Below are positions 13,991 through 24,967 of a stretch of 64,000 nucleotides of DNA, in pieces. How positions within the stretch are numbered: position 1 is the stretch's first letter; each line of letters starts with the position of its first letter. Source of the DNA: Lepturacanthus savala (taxonomy: Eukaryota; Chordata; Actinopteri; Scombriformes; Trichiuridae); the NCBI GenBank assembly GCA_030544235.1, contig JARUPU010000033.1, positions 992,001-1,056,000 of the forward strand. The letters are read 5' to 3'. The notes below the pieces were generated by a model, which saw only the letters and a program-made list of their open reading frames with translations, did no database searches and was not told where the DNA came from. The translations under genes were made by a program, and so were the position numbers.

Positions 13991-14640
13991 TGTGTGAAAT
14001 GGTATAGTTTGGGATTAGAATTTCATCTGGGAAAGCTATTGTTTTCATTTGGTTCATGTTTTAAACTTTTTATGGCTCCCGAAGCTTTCTCTCGGTCTGA
14101 AGAGCACAATAAGATAAAAAGTGATGTACGTCTAAATCAGTGCAATATTTTTACAGAAAATCTTGTTTACCTTTTACTTTACGGAAAACGGTATAGTTTT
14201 GAACTACAAATTCACCTGGAAAAGCTATTGTTTTCATGTGGTTCATGTTTTAAACTTTTTATGGCTCCAGAAGCATTCTCTCGGTCTGAAGAGCCTAAAA
14301 GATAAAAAGGTATGTAGGCCTAATCAGGCCTACATACCTTTCAAGATTTTCTGTAAAACCATAAGAGTTTTACAGAAAATCTTGTTTACCTTTGATTTTA
14401 TGTACAATGGTATAGTTTTACATTAAGAATTCACCTGGGAAAGCTATTGTTTTCATGTGGTTCATGTTTTAAAGTTTTTATGGCTCCAGAATCTTTCTCT
14501 CATTCTGAAGAGCACAATAAGATAGAAAGCTATGTCGGCCTAATCAGTGCAATATTTTTTTACAGAAAATCTTATTTACCTTTCATTTTATGTGCAATGG
14601 TATAGTTTTGGATTAGAAATTCACCTGGGAAAGTCCGATA
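13991..14640 (+). repeat. Decayed edge monomers of the satellite
   Basis: Three to four satellite-like units continue here but are clearly diverged from the array: gggattagaatttcatctgg instead of the array block, cattctgaa instead of cggtctgaa, and several indels. The edge grows more degenerate away from the array, as expected where recombination no longer homogenises copies. It ends at about 14,640 at the sequence gggaaagtccga, where non-satellite DNA starts. Confidence 0.9.
14306..14384. repeat. Two back-to-back perfect hairpins
   Basis: The first hairpin is 14306-14321 paired with 14326-14341 (16-bp perfect stem, 4-nt loop). The second is 14342-14359 paired with 14367-14384 (18-bp perfect stem, 7-nt loop). 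Both are made from satellite motifs (the gtaggcct block and the ttttctgtaaaa block) folded back on themselves, so they look like local inversion events inside an edge monomer. The same structure is present in the right arm at 59988-60066. Confidence 0.92.
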
Positions 14641-15011
14641 TCGTTTTCCAGACATCCAGAATCCAGACATCTATAGTAACAAAGTGAAATTCTTTTGGCA
14701 TAAAGGTCACCACTGGGGTTATTACAGGAACAGCACAAAGGTGACAGAAGGCCACATGAATTTAAATAATTTCATCAAGAAGCCATGGGAAGGCCTTGTT
14801 CAATCTCAAATATAAGGCTTTACATACACCAGTGGGTACAAGGAAGAACAACTGTGTCAACAACAGTGGTCAAACGCACTCTAGTGCCTGAAATGCCTAT
14901 ACTAACATTAAATTAAAAGTTAAAATGTATTGTGAGTATGTAATGATGTTGTTGTTGAAATCAATGTCTGTAATGATGAGAAGTAAAGTTAAAGAAAAAC
15001 TAGACAATTCA
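14640..15011 (+). repeat. Satellite-flanking module, copy 1
   Basis: Non-satellite DNA begins here and is shared with 40083-40460 (same strand) and about 59360-59732 (opposite strand). It carries short open stretches (for example near 14690-14815, with residues KFFWHKGHH) but no family was recognised. The loop and left copies match up to gacaattcac and then diverge completely, which fixes one breakpoint at about 15,011 and 40,462. Confidence 0.8.
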
Positions 15012-15534
15012 CGCGGAAATTGTGAGTTGGGTCTGGGCTGTTGGGAGTCCTTGCTGGAGTTTTATAATGGTCGTGATACCATGGATGGGATGCTGGGGTC
15101 CTCTTTATTAATACTACAAAGTTTGATGGTTGTGGGGACTTTAAATCCAAAGTTATTGATGAAAAACTATTGACCAATCGGATTTCATGTCTTTTAGAGA
15201 AATCAGCTCAGTCACGAAGCTGTGGTCTTTCCATGGTGATGATGACATCACTGACACAGACCAACTGCTTCTAACTCAAAAATTCTGAATTCTATCATCT
15301 AAGATATTTTCCAACATCATCATTGAGGAGGGTATTCTTATGAGATGCCATGTCTTTGATATGTAGCTATATACCTCCTTAATACATTATTTTATTTAAA
15401 TTAATTTATTCATGTATTTATGTCACTTGCATAAAATATCTATATCTAATGTATTAATATCCATGTATAACATACTTAACCTAAAACCTTCACAGTACAT
15501 CTATGTATGTTATTAAAATCCTCAGACATTAGAT
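15012..15534. other. Intergenic, nothing recognised
   Basis: AT-rich DNA without a supported gene. It is mirrored in the right arm at about 58837-59359. Confidence 0.6.
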
Positions 15535-16215
15535 TCTAGATTCAAAGTTCACTTTATTGTCATTTCACTCCACATTTACATTCAGTCTGAAATTAAATTG
15601 CTTCTCATCATTGACATTACATAAAAAATGGTGATTAAATGATTACTAAAAAATTCTATCTATAAAAAAATATATTTTCAATCACATATTTAAAAACAGT
15701 ATTTCACAGCATTAATAACCAAATAATTTCAGAGGTTCAGTAAAAGGTGCTTCAATGTCTCCAATCCAGTGCTGTTTAAAGTAATTCAGACATGTCCTTA
15801 AATCAGTTCAAACCTTGTCCTTGGTTGTTGTCCAGCTGGGGGGGTGGTGTGTGTTTGGGGGGTTCAGGGTATCAGTGAGTGTGTGTGTGGGGGGATTCAG
15901 TCCACTTGAAGCCCTACAGCTTGTAAAACCTGTTGATCATAGTGAAGGGTGGAGTGGGTCTTTGATGGTGGAGGTAGCTGTGTGAATGCATTGCTGTTGG
16001 TAGAGCGCCATCAGGATGAGACAGGAGCAGCAACGGTTCTGTAGGCAGTCTTCATCAGTCCTAATTGGCTGTTTTTGTTGTCCATGGAAACTACAGCTCC
16101 TGAACCAGGAAGTGATGTTGTAGGTCAGGATGCTGTCAGTGGAGCCGCTGTAGAAGGTGGTAAAGTGAGCAGACCAGTTACTATCAATGACCATTAAAAT
16201 TCTTTAGTGATATTA
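15535..16215 (-). pseudogene. 3' end of a 5'-truncated LINE
   Basis: On the minus strand, 16194-15937 reads like the C-terminal part of a non-LTR retrotransposon reverse-transcriptase protein. Residues include FYSGSTDSILTYNITSWF, then a decayed segment, then IKDPLHPSL near the end, the usual order in jockey/Rex-like fish LINEs. A low-complexity stretch with runs of G follows, then a 3' end with tgacaataaagtgaactttg near 15,545. The catalytic palm domain is absent, so this is a dead 5'-truncated copy. The assignment to a specific LINE clade is uncertain. Confidence 0.65.
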
Positions 16216-16660
16216 CAGTGTAGATGCATTAACTGGAAAAACACAACAACCAAGCAGATTATAAAATGACTAATAAGTCTTGCTTGTTCTCTACTCCTAC
16301 TCCATGTTTCTCCACAGTAAGTCAACATGGTCATTGTTAGAATGATGCATATAAGTTATCCCATATTTACTTATTTCCATTCTTTTATTCTTTGTTCTGC
16401 ATAACATGACAGTATAAGTTTGTGTGTGTATCTTCCAGGTGGACAATGGAGATGTTGCAGCTGTTGACTTGACCAAGATCTGAACTTCCTTCCAACTGTT
16501 CAATGATTTTACCAGGTTCCTGTCGTAATGACAAGAATACCTACCTAACTTAGGAATTTAGCTGACCTGTTTACATTCTAGAGAAAGGAAAACAAAACCT
16601 TGTATTAGTTAGACATTTACGCACAGTGACGACTTTCAAAGTCTCAAGGGGACAACCAAA
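16216..16660. other. Spacer, nothing recognised
   Basis: Short open frames only and no family recognised. Mirrored at about 57711-58155. Confidence 0.5.
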
Positions 16661-16661
16661 A

Positions 16662-17660
16662 CTATATAAAATGCATCAATATGTAGCTGCAGTATTTGGC
16701 AAATGCAGACAGACATGTGGCACAGGACAAACAAATTGGTGGGGTGGTGGAGAGAGGGATACAGAGAGCGTACCCGTGCTCTGTTTCTATCTGCACCACA
16801 AGAGGAGTTGCAAAAGGAAAAAGACCAGTACTGCCAAACGCCAACTTGATTGGGACCTGTCGCCGAACCGCTACCCTCTTGCTCATGGGTTCCTTGACTC
16901 GTGCGATGTAAACCAGCATGTCCGGCGGCCCGAGAACCTTTTTCCGAAACTTTTGATCAGCCTCTGGATTGTTCAATTCCAGTCCGATCAGCTTCACAGT
17001 TTCGCGTAGGTCCACATACATGCACAGGTGATTGTGCCGAAAGCGCCGCTGACGAGGCCATCCTCGATGTCGACGTTCCTCGTCACCATGACACGCGCGC
17101 CGACTTTGATGTTGTCTGGCAGATCCCTCCTGTTGCCCTTGAAGCCCCAGGGGATCCTTTTCCGATAATCCTCCGCAGGAATGTTGACGACAGTCAACCC
17201 AAGGGCTGCAACTGTGGTTGCATCGTGGGCGTCCACCTCCTTGTTTGTCGCAAAGATGTGAAGGGCATCCACCGGACAATGTTGGGCGTCGACGACACAC
17301 TGCTCGAGCGGAGCTTTGTCGTCGACGGAAAGTGGTTCGTTCTTCTGCTTTGTGCACAGTCTGTTCAACAGCTCAGCAAAAGACCGGTCGTCCTTTTGCC
17401 ACATGATTTCCGTCAAGGTGACCATCTGGAAAGAACTCCAGAGGTCAAGGAAATCATCCTCACGCACACAGAGCGGCTTGGCCCTGCCAAGGGGCGGCAG
17501 CTAGTAAAAGTCCCCAACCGTCAAGACTGACATGCCTCCAAAGGGCCTCTTGTTGCCTTTGATTTGTTGCAACTGCCAGTGCACAGGCAAAGAGGTCCTT
17601 GGAAATCATAGAGATCTCGTCAATGATCAAGATTTAACTTCGTCCAACGCGCTGCCGGAA
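16662..17660 (-). pseudogene. Helitron PIF1-like helicase C-terminal region, left arm
   Basis: Read on the minus strand from about 17,640 downward, this matches the PIF1-like helicase of fish Helitrons. It has a Walker-B type motif LIIDEISM, then GDFY followed by a stop where GDFYQLPP is expected (CAG to TAG), then LTEIM, a LHIFATNKEVD block, KVGARVMVTRN and VLGPPDMLVYI. The region after PIKLAF, which normally holds HKVQGMT and the later ATPase motifs, is replaced by unrelated sequence. The N-terminal Walker A region is absent. Frame changes near 17,010 and 17,500 also break it. A long open frame on the opposite strand is a shadow. The element is non-functional here. Confidence 0.85.
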
Positions 17661-17664
17661 AGCA

Positions 17665-18170
17665 AGGTCTGTGCTTTACCGTGTCTGGATGTAAGACTTC
17701 TGATGCTGCTGGAAAGCAGGGTTGTTTCTGTACTGGTTGCGGATGTAAGATTTCATTGCAGATTTCTGCCGTTGCCGGGAAGCAAGGTCAGTCTTGTACC
17801 GCATTTGAATGTGTGATTTCTGCCGCTCCCTGAAAGCAAGATTGGTGCTGTACTGCTTCCGAACGCAAGACTTCATTGAAGATTTATGACGCGCTTGGAA
17901 TACAGGGTCAGTGTTCTACCGCTTCATTAAGTAAGTCCTCTTTTTGTGCCGATGCTGAATATAGCTTGCCCTCATTGCCTGTAACTTCTTCTCCTGAAAT
18001 TCTGATCTACTGGCATATTGCAGTTTTTCAGACTGACGTCTGCCAGTGGTTCTCTTTTCACCAGAAGGCAGACGTTTGCTGATCGCACTTGCTCGACGTG
18101 CAGTTTTCCTGCATCTGCTCGAGCCAACTCTTGAAACGTACTGCTTCGTTTTCTCACACAACTACACCAA
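17665..18170 (-). pseudogene. Helitron basic repeat domain, left arm
   Basis: On the minus strand, frames at 18161-17916 and 17876-17676 encode a hydrophilic region with a roughly 21-residue repeat: Lys/Arg-rich units with Tyr and Phe at fixed spacing, such as FRERQKSHIQMRYKTD. Arg/Lys-rich repeats of this type precede the Rep domain in some fish Helitron proteins. Here the Rep endonuclease domain is missing and helicase motif II follows within about 60 bp, so a large internal deletion has joined the two. Confidence 0.7.
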
Positions 18171-19011
18171 CGCTGATGTAGTTGGTTGGACGCTGGTTCT
18201 GGCACAGCATCTGGAGTGAGAACCGTGTCAGCTTCACATTCTGAGGTGTTTCCTTCAAGAAAAACTGTACGTTGGAAGACCTCCTGACCGCAGCTTTGGT
18301 CCAGTGCAGCATCTGGAATGATAATCAAATCGTCTCCCAGTTCAAGGGTGTCACCATCTAGAAGAAACGCACTTGGTTCGGTTTCAGCTTCTGACAAGAC
18401 TGCAACATTATCCGTAGTCACATCACTGTAGTCCCTGGAGAAGGCATAAGCTCATAGCTGGCATAAGATCCACGATCCTGCAAAAGCTTATGCACGTGGT
18501 CGACCAGATCACTGAAGTCAAGGAAGGTCAGCATTATTGCAGTGCCGCTATGGTATGGAAAACCAGTGGCTGACCTCGAGTGAGAATCAAAGAAACCATA
18601 GCGGCCTGTGTCGTCACGAAAAACTGCTAAGCATTCAGGTGCGACCAGAAGAACTGCATGGCGGACATCAAGAGCCAAGCACTGAAGTTGAGAGGCAAAG
18701 GGCAGCGATACTTGACTTTGCAGACTGTTTTCTGCAACCTTGAGTGGTCCAACCATGAGATCCATTGAGTTCATGGTAACATGATAGGAATGATCATCAG
18801 TAAAGACACATTTTGGCATCTGCTCAAGGGTCAAGTAATTATGTGTAAAAGTACCATCTGCAATAAGCTGCCATTTCACACCTACATAGTGCGTCTCCCT
18901 GAGAAAGCACTCTATCCAGAGAAACCCTATTGAATTGCAACCCCTCGTTGTGATATGCAAGAAAAGTAAGAGCCATGCTGGTGCACTGTTCACCCGCAAG
19001 ACATCAGAATG
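17972..19011 (-). pseudogene. C76-like protease domain exon of Helitron, left arm
   Basis: The exon starts at an acceptor (catttcag) at 19,012 and reads HSDVLRVNSAPAWL, then VRHAVLLVAPE, AVFRDDTGRYGFFDSHSR and further residues. This segment resembles the cysteine-protease-like (C76, herpesvirus tegument N-terminal type) domain carried by some fish Helitron proteins; the assignment is from memory of the family and is not computed. A 7-bp deletion near 18,435 relative to the right-arm copy shifts the frame and splits the region into 18999-18418 and 18421-17972. The acidic tail after it (LDGDTLELGDD) leads into the basic repeat. Confidence 0.7.
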
Positions 19012-19197
19012 CTGAAATGAAGAAATGCATTGTGTTACATCTCTACCATGGAAATAAACACTGTTGCAGACATTGTAAAGCAGTACAATTCTCTATCCAT
19101 GTTATCACCATAAAAAAATATGAAATATGAAAACAAAAAGAGACCATTTTTAAAAAATGTTATCAATATCTATAAAATTAGGAATATGTAAACGTAC

Positions 19198-19282
19198 CTC
19201 TGCCATCAGCTCCAGGACCTCAGGCCACACCGGGTTCAGAGGGATGGAGGGCACGGTCTTCTACTTCCTCAGTATTCTGTGT
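19198..19282 (-). CDS. Helitron-gene exon, left arm
   Basis: 85-bp exon inferred from a minus-strand acceptor (ttctttacag) and donor (gag|gtacg). It reads PLNPVWPEVLELMAE straight into the next exon (HSDVLRVNS), matching the order seen in fish homologues. A stop lies just upstream in the same frame, so the copy is probably damaged at its start. Confidence 0.6.
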
Positions 19283-19547
19283 CTGTAAAGAAAAAAGGCA
19301 GAGTTTGGATTAAGAAGTGCATAGGAGACAAAACACAAAAGAAAAACTGTTGGCATTGTAAATATAAATAGGAAACAAAAACAAAGGGTTAAAAATAATA
19401 AAAAGATAATGACCAAAAACGATGCAATTAAATCACAACATTATGTGCAGATAAAAAGCAGATAGCCATGAGCAGCAGTAGGTTATGGTAGAAAATACAT
19501 TAGTTATTTCAGTAAACTTTCAAAGAAACAGTATCAGCCTATGTTAC

Positions 19548-19685
19548 CTTCTTGGTGGGACCCACCTGGGTCCACCGAGGAGGGAAGGAAGAACCAGAGA
19601 CTGGAGCCTTGGCCTTCACAGACACTTCCCGTGAAACCTGTGAGGTTGGAGGTGTGAGCGGAGTCAAGCAGGCCCTTGGCGGAGT
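19548..19685 (-). CDS. Proline-rich exon, left arm
   Basis: 138-bp exon (46 codons, phase 0) with acceptor ttttcacag and donor aagaag|gtaac on the minus strand. It is Pro/Ser/Thr-rich and ends in Lys-Lys. It contains REVSVKAKAPV, which parallels GVSVEVETPV in the neighbouring upstream exon, so the two look like an exon duplication. It probably belongs to the same Helitron gene. Confidence 0.6.
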
Positions 19686-19816
19686 CTGTGGAAACAATGA
19701 CAGAGTTTACAATAAAATAGTGCATAAGAGACACCAGACAAACAGAAAGTTAAAATCCACAATATAGCAGTTATTCTGTAAAATGTTCACACAACCAATA
19801 ATGGTAGGTAACACAC

Positions 19817-19914
19817 CTTCTTGGCCTGAGCCACACTAGTCCCTCCAAGAGGACTGGAAGGACGAGGTACAGGGGTCTCGACCTCCACAGACACTCCTGG
19901 TGAGACCGGTGTGG
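19817..19914 (-). CDS. Proline-rich exon, left arm, second copy
   Basis: 98-bp exon with acceptor ctgcag and donor aagaag|gtgtg on the minus strand. It reads TPVSPGVSVEVETPVPRPSS and ends in AKK. It is similar in layout to the next exon downstream. No globular fold is expected. Confidence 0.55.
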
Positions 19915-20551
19915 CTGCAGGCGGGGGGAGGAGGCGTCCGGGTTTTTTTATATTAGACAAATGAATGAGATAAGATACACCAGACGAATTGAATATGATG
20001 TAAATAAAGGGTAGAAAGTTACGTGTTGTTGAGTCTGTCAACAGAGACAATAAAATGAGACAAAAGGTTAAAAACAACAACATTACCAAAAATAAAGAAA
20101 TAAAGAAAGTGATAAACATTCTGACGTGCATTAACACATAGCAGCAGTGAGGTAAACTTCACAATACAGTGGTTATTATGTTAAATATAATATCTTCTTG
20201 GACCGAGTCCAGGACACACACTTGGAGAAGAAGATTTGTTCAGTAAACAGGACAAGATTTCAAAATGTTTGTAGAAATCTCTCACCGTGTCCAGGAATCG
20301 TCATCTGTGTCTCCACCTTTATTGGTTGGGTAACATGTACTCAACTTCAAACATGTTCTGAAATCAATCATGGAATTATCTAATCATAATACATCAAAGT
20401 AACTTACATTGCTGCAGGCAGCCCGGGCGGTGGTCACCAGCCTCTAGAAGTCCGTAGCTGAATCTGAAAGAGAAACTCTACGGTCCAGGTTATTACCGGA
20501 GGCCAAAACAACGACTGCCTCGGGAGTGCGAGGCAGAGATAAATTTCGTAC

Positions 20552-20665
20552 CTCGACCTCTACGGCGCTGGCCTTGGCTCCAGGGATGGAGAGGAGACCA
20601 AAGGAGATCCACCCCGGCATGGCCACGATTCCCTCCTTGAAATACACAAAAAAGAGCTCTGCCGT
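20552..20665 (-). CDS. Candidate upstream exon, left arm
   Basis: 114-bp exon (38 codons) bounded on the minus strand by tctcgcag and gag|gtacg. It encodes a hydrophobic segment (ELFFVYFKEGIVAMPGWI) followed by AKASAVEVE. It lies upstream of the proline-rich exons on the same strand. Assignment to the same gene is inference, because the exons between (near 20,300-20,470) do not join in an obvious open phase. Confidence 0.45.
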
Positions 20666-20689
20666 CTGCGAGAATGCCACCTATCTTGT

Positions 20690-21083
20690 CTTGGTTATGT
20701 CTTCTACTGTCTTATTCATGTTTACTATTAATTGATCTGAGACTGATCAAAGGCACAGCAATCCATGATAAGACCACCTGATTTGTCTTGTTTACTTCTG
20801 CTACTGATTGATCTGAGACACACCTAAAACATTGTAACATTCTGTGGTGTGTAAATAACTCTGTGACCTTGATTTCAACTCTATTTGCCTCACGGGTCAT
20901 TTTGACCCGAAGACCACCTTTGTAAATTTTTTTGTACAGCTTACATGGAAATGTGAATAAAAACATTTCTTTTTTTATACTGTTGGGGCCAATCTAGGAA
21001 AAGTCATGAAATTTAAAGTAAAAAAAAATAGCATTTAGGGGATTTCTTTTTGGTTTTTAACACAGTGGCAACAGGAGGGTTAA
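20690..21083. mobile_element. piggyBac-like non-autonomous fragment
   Basis: The right end is CAGGAGGG followed by TTAA (21080-21083), the reverse complement of TTAA-CCCTCCTG. This is the hallmark of many fish piggyBac-like MITEs, which use TTAA targets. It contains a 17-nt hairpin cgggtcattttgacccg (20893-20909), also typical of such repeats. I did not find a matching left terminus, so it may be truncated. It abuts SAMD3-like coding sequence. Confidence 0.45.
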
Positions 21084-21084
21084 T

Positions 21085-21937
21085 GATGTTTTACGACAGG
21101 AGCACTTCTATGGGGAGAAAGGCACTGGATATTTAGCATGGCGCCTTAAGACCATGTCCAGGTATACAGCAAAAAGACCAGCCAAGACAGCTGCATTGGT
21201 TGAAGCACAAGGACCAAAGCGCCGAAGATTGGCCACTTTACCTGAGCAGCTTGATGAAGATGCATGCAGGGAAGCCATCATTTCTGAATCACCCCCATGA
21301 TAAAGCAAATGTGTTTCAGAAAATGAACATGACCTTTCAGCCAAAACCTAGTGCATGACCCACAGAGAACGGCAGATGTTTCTAAAACATTTCCATGGTA
21401 CTTTGATGTTTGATGTCAAAGGGCTGGTGAGTTATTTATTTAGAGTTTACTATTTTGTTTCTTGAATTTAAGTACAATATGCTGATTATTTTCAAATGTT
21501 TGTGCATTTATGATTCTATGATCAACAGCTGAATCAAGACTTCGTTCTACTGTTTGGAACTGAAACAGCCTCCAAGATGCTCGAGAAGTGGGACACAACT
21601 TTCAGGTCCAAGATTATCAGTGAGGCTAAACACCTTACTCAGTCAATTGACCTGTGCCGACTTCTAAAAGCTGCTGAGAAACAGACAGACAACGATGATG
21701 ACAGTAAGCTAATGAACATGTTTGATTTTTATTCTTTACTGCAAGTGCTGGTTAATGGGGTATTCCTGCATGATACTAATGGGCTTTTTTCTCCATCTTA
21801 TTTTCCTACTGATAGGGTGGGACAGTGACATGGCTTCTCTGCTGCTCCTTCTCCATCTCCTGCCACCCACAGCTGGATGGAAGAGGACTAAGATAAGTCC
21901 CAGTGATGCAGTGGAAAAAATGTTGCACTTTCACAAG
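21085..21937 (+). pseudogene. SAMD3-like gene fragment, left arm
   Basis: Three exons are visible: about 21085-21426 (donor ctg|gtgag), 21529-21703 (acceptor caacag, donor aca|gtaag) and 21816-21937 (acceptor gatag, donor aag|gtatg). They encode segments in the order seen in the abundant fish proteins annotated as sterile alpha motif domain-containing protein 3-like: EHFYGEKGTGYLAWRLKT, then FVLLFGTETASKMLEKWDT, then DMASLLLLLHLLPP and KISPSDAVEKM. The SAM domain and the final exons are missing. Exon 1 carries a stop after ISESPP. No function can be given. These proteins are often linked with repeats. Confidence 0.7.
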
Positions 21938-22038
21938 GTATGCATGTCTTCTATTATCTAAACAGCAAGTATTTTATATGTATTAACTCAATTTGAAATA
22001 CACTTAAATGAAAGTCTTCTCTCTCTTGTCCTCTATTA

Positions 22039-22060
22039 CACACACACACACACACACACT
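22039..22060. repeat. (CA)n microsatellite
   Basis: About 11 CA units lie immediately upstream of the transposase zinc-finger coding. The right-arm counterpart is a (GT)n near 52303-52326. Confidence 0.95.
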
Positions 22061-24335
22061 AACTCTTGTACTCAAGATCATTGTAGGTGTCACTTTTCAA
22101 CATATTCAGGTTTCAAAAAACATTTAATCAGTTCACATGTGGAAAATTCTTGTGAAAATGCAGATGCAGCAAGGCCAGAGTCATGTCAAACTAATATCCA
22201 AATGCCGCAAGATATCTCAGAAGTTGCTAGAACAAACATCACGCAGACCCCAGAATATCCATGCTTTGATAGAGAATCAGGTCAAAGACAAAGAAAACAT
22301 AGAAAATATCTGTCCTTCAATTATTGCTAAACTACAAGCAAATGGTGTTGCAAATAGTGTCATTTCATCAGTTGTTGGTGATGTGGAAGAACTTAGTAGT
22401 GGGATGCACTCAGGTTAAGCAGCAAGTACTGTCTGCTGTGCCTATAGATAATCCTTTGAGAGAAACATTGGTAAAAGATCTGGAAACCTTTGAAAACCCA
22501 TTTGAGTACTTGAATACTGAAAGCAAAAGAGTAAATTATTTCAACAAGAAATGGGGTGTTGTGGAACCAGTAGAAAAATGTTAGGAATTCGATATGATAC
22601 AAGACGAAATAAACAGATACCTATGATTAGGTCCCAGTGAATGATACATTTGTTTACATCCCAATTTTGGAAACGATCAAATTCATGTTCCGAAATTCTG
22701 ATATTTGCAAACTACTTGAGGAAACACGTTCATCAAAACTTGACGTATACAGTGATTTTTGTGACGGAAATTATTTTAGGACCCATCCACTGTTCTCTAA
22801 ACACCAGAATTCTTTACAAATCCAGTTGTTCTATGATGATTTTGAGACTGCGAACCCACTTGGGTCAAAACGTGGTGTTCACAAAATAGGTGCTCTGTAT
22901 TTTGTCCTCAGAAATCTTCCACCAAAGTTTAGCTCTGCCCTGATGAATATTCATTTGATTGCATTGTTTCACACTGAAGACTTGGAAAAAATATGGCTTT
23001 GATCCTATTCTAGAGACACTGATTAATGACATCAAAACACTTGAGAATTGTGGCCTTCATTTGCCTTTTTCTGTTGAAAAGATCTATGGCCCTGTATGTC
23101 AGGTAACTGGGACAACTTGGGGATGCACACAATTCTGGGATTCACAGAATCGTTCAGTGGACGTCATTTTTGTTTTGATGACCCCAGAATAATCTTGTGT
23201 GGAAAAGAAGTATTTGAAATGCACTGCAGTGAATTGCAGTCAGATCCACAAAAGTTATCCGTGTTTGGTTTAAAAAAGGATTCGACTCTGAATGGCCTAC
23301 ATTTCTTTCATGTTTGTAACAATTTTTCTTTGGATATTATGCATGACATTCTTGAAGGAGTGGCTCAGTATGAGCTGAAGTTACTGTTTGAATACCTCTC
23401 TGAAAACTTTTTGTCGAAACCTGATCTGTCCAGAATTTATGCCTTTGACTATGGGTATGTGGAGTGCAAAAAACGGCCTACAAGGATAAACTTGGACAGT
23501 AGCGACAATAATATTGGGCTCAATTCAATTCAGACTCTTTGTCTTGTTCAAAATACTCCTTTGCTTTTTGGTGACATTGTGCCAGAAGGAAACCAAAACT
23601 GTCTTTTGCTTTTAATTTTACTACAGATAATCAACATTATTTTTTTCTCCATCTGTTTCACTTGGCATGACTGTACTACTTAAACATTTGATAATAGAAC
23701 ACCATGAGTTGTTCAAAGAACTGTATCCTGATAAAAACCTGATTCCAAAACATCACTTTATGATACATTATCCATCTTGTATCCGAAAAATTGGACCACT
23801 AATACATTTGAGGCAAAACACAGGATTTTCAAAAATACTCTTAAAAACACCAAATCAACCAAACCAAAAAACATCAGATGTCAATTGCATGTCTTTGGGA
23901 GACATCCCTTTCAAAATGCACTGTGTATGGACCTATGAAAAGTATTAATGTGGACAATGAAAACTTTTGCAACGAGTTGGCTCAAGGTTTGCATGTGGAG
24001 CGTGCCTCTCAGGACAACCATGCAACTAACTGGGTGATAATCAGTGGAACAGAGTATAGGCCAGGGTTGATCATTTGCACTCAGATTGAACATGAAATGC
24101 CAGTGTTTCTCAGAATAGAAAAAATAATTGTTGTTGATAGTATTATCTGCTTCTTTGGAAAAAGGCTTGTCGTGATCATTTCAGTGAACATTTTCATTCT
24201 TACAAAGTATTTGAAAGTGATCACAAAGATGTTGTTAAAGCAGATGGTCTTGTGATTTATAAGCCCTTCGATCTACAGAGTTCATATGGTGGAGATAAAG
24301 GCCAATATTTAGTGCCATTATTTTCTTTGTAAATG
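22061..24335 (+). pseudogene. EnSpm/CMC-like transposase with C2H2 finger, left arm
   Basis: The region opens with a C2H2-like finger (SCTQDHCRCHFSTYSGFKKH, then LISSH) at about 22061-22140. A linker follows (SIIAKLQANGVANSVIS near 22320), then a long region with NFSLDIMHDILEGVAQYELK (near 23320-23380) and KHHFMIHYPSCIRKIGPLIH (near 23750-23800). The MHD-LEGV and HHF-HYP blocks are landmarks of a fish transposase family usually placed near CACTA/EnSpm (CMC). Stops and frame shifts occur near 22,420, 22,585, 23,000, 23,600 and 23,850, so it is dead. The last part (near 23880-24330) runs to LVPLFSL in the right copy. The superfamily label is from memory and moderately certain. Confidence 0.65.
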
Positions 24336-24339
24336 TGTA

Positions 24340-24744
24340 TTAAAGAGGTTGGGACTCCTAATATGTACTTAAAGTATTTTTGTAAATGTTTGTATTGATC
24401 TTTTTGTGCCAATTCCTATGGTGCTGGGAAGTTATGGATGTATGAATGCTGTTAATTGATCAGTCAACACTTCTATTCACTTTACATGTAATGTGAAACA
24501 GTTATGATATTCTGTTGAATAAAATAATGTAATATCACAATTTTAGTGCAAAAATACACTATTGTGTGATCACATGACACTGTAGGTTGAAAATTAACAC
24601 TCACTTAACAGTGAAAGAGAATAACACATTTTTGGTGTTAAAAATAAACTTTAATGTGCTATTAAATTACACTGTATTTTGTAAAATTAACACTCCAAGT
24701 GGAAGGGAATAACACAATTTAGAGTCAAAAGTGCACCTATGTGG
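24340..24744. mobile_element. Subterminal repeats of the DNA transposon, inner side
   Basis: AT-rich sequence downstream of the transposase with repeated TTAACAC / GTGTTA motifs in both orientations (24590-24720). Its continuation with the same motifs is at 31042-31210, on the other side of the L1 insertion. Together they look like the 3' subterminal zone of the transposon that was split by the LINE. Confidence 0.55.
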
Positions 24745-24967
24745 GACCTCCGGTATGGTGCAGAAATGAGCAGCAGCATAAAACGGAGGCTCCCAGACAG
24801 TCTTCAACCCCCCCACAAAAAATACTAGATTAACAAATTGAAAAGTGGATTAAGTTTTATGAAAAGGGGGGACAAAAGATAAACCAGAGGAAAAACGCAA
24901 GGTAAACCAAAAAAAAAACAATAAAATACCGACTGAAAGTGAGGACACGCTAGCGGAACACAAGGCT

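Noticed and set aside
16901..17530. 209-codon plus-strand frame in the left arm and its mirror at 56841-57470
   Set aside because: It is the antisense shadow of the helicase pseudogene, which has clear family motifs on the other strand.
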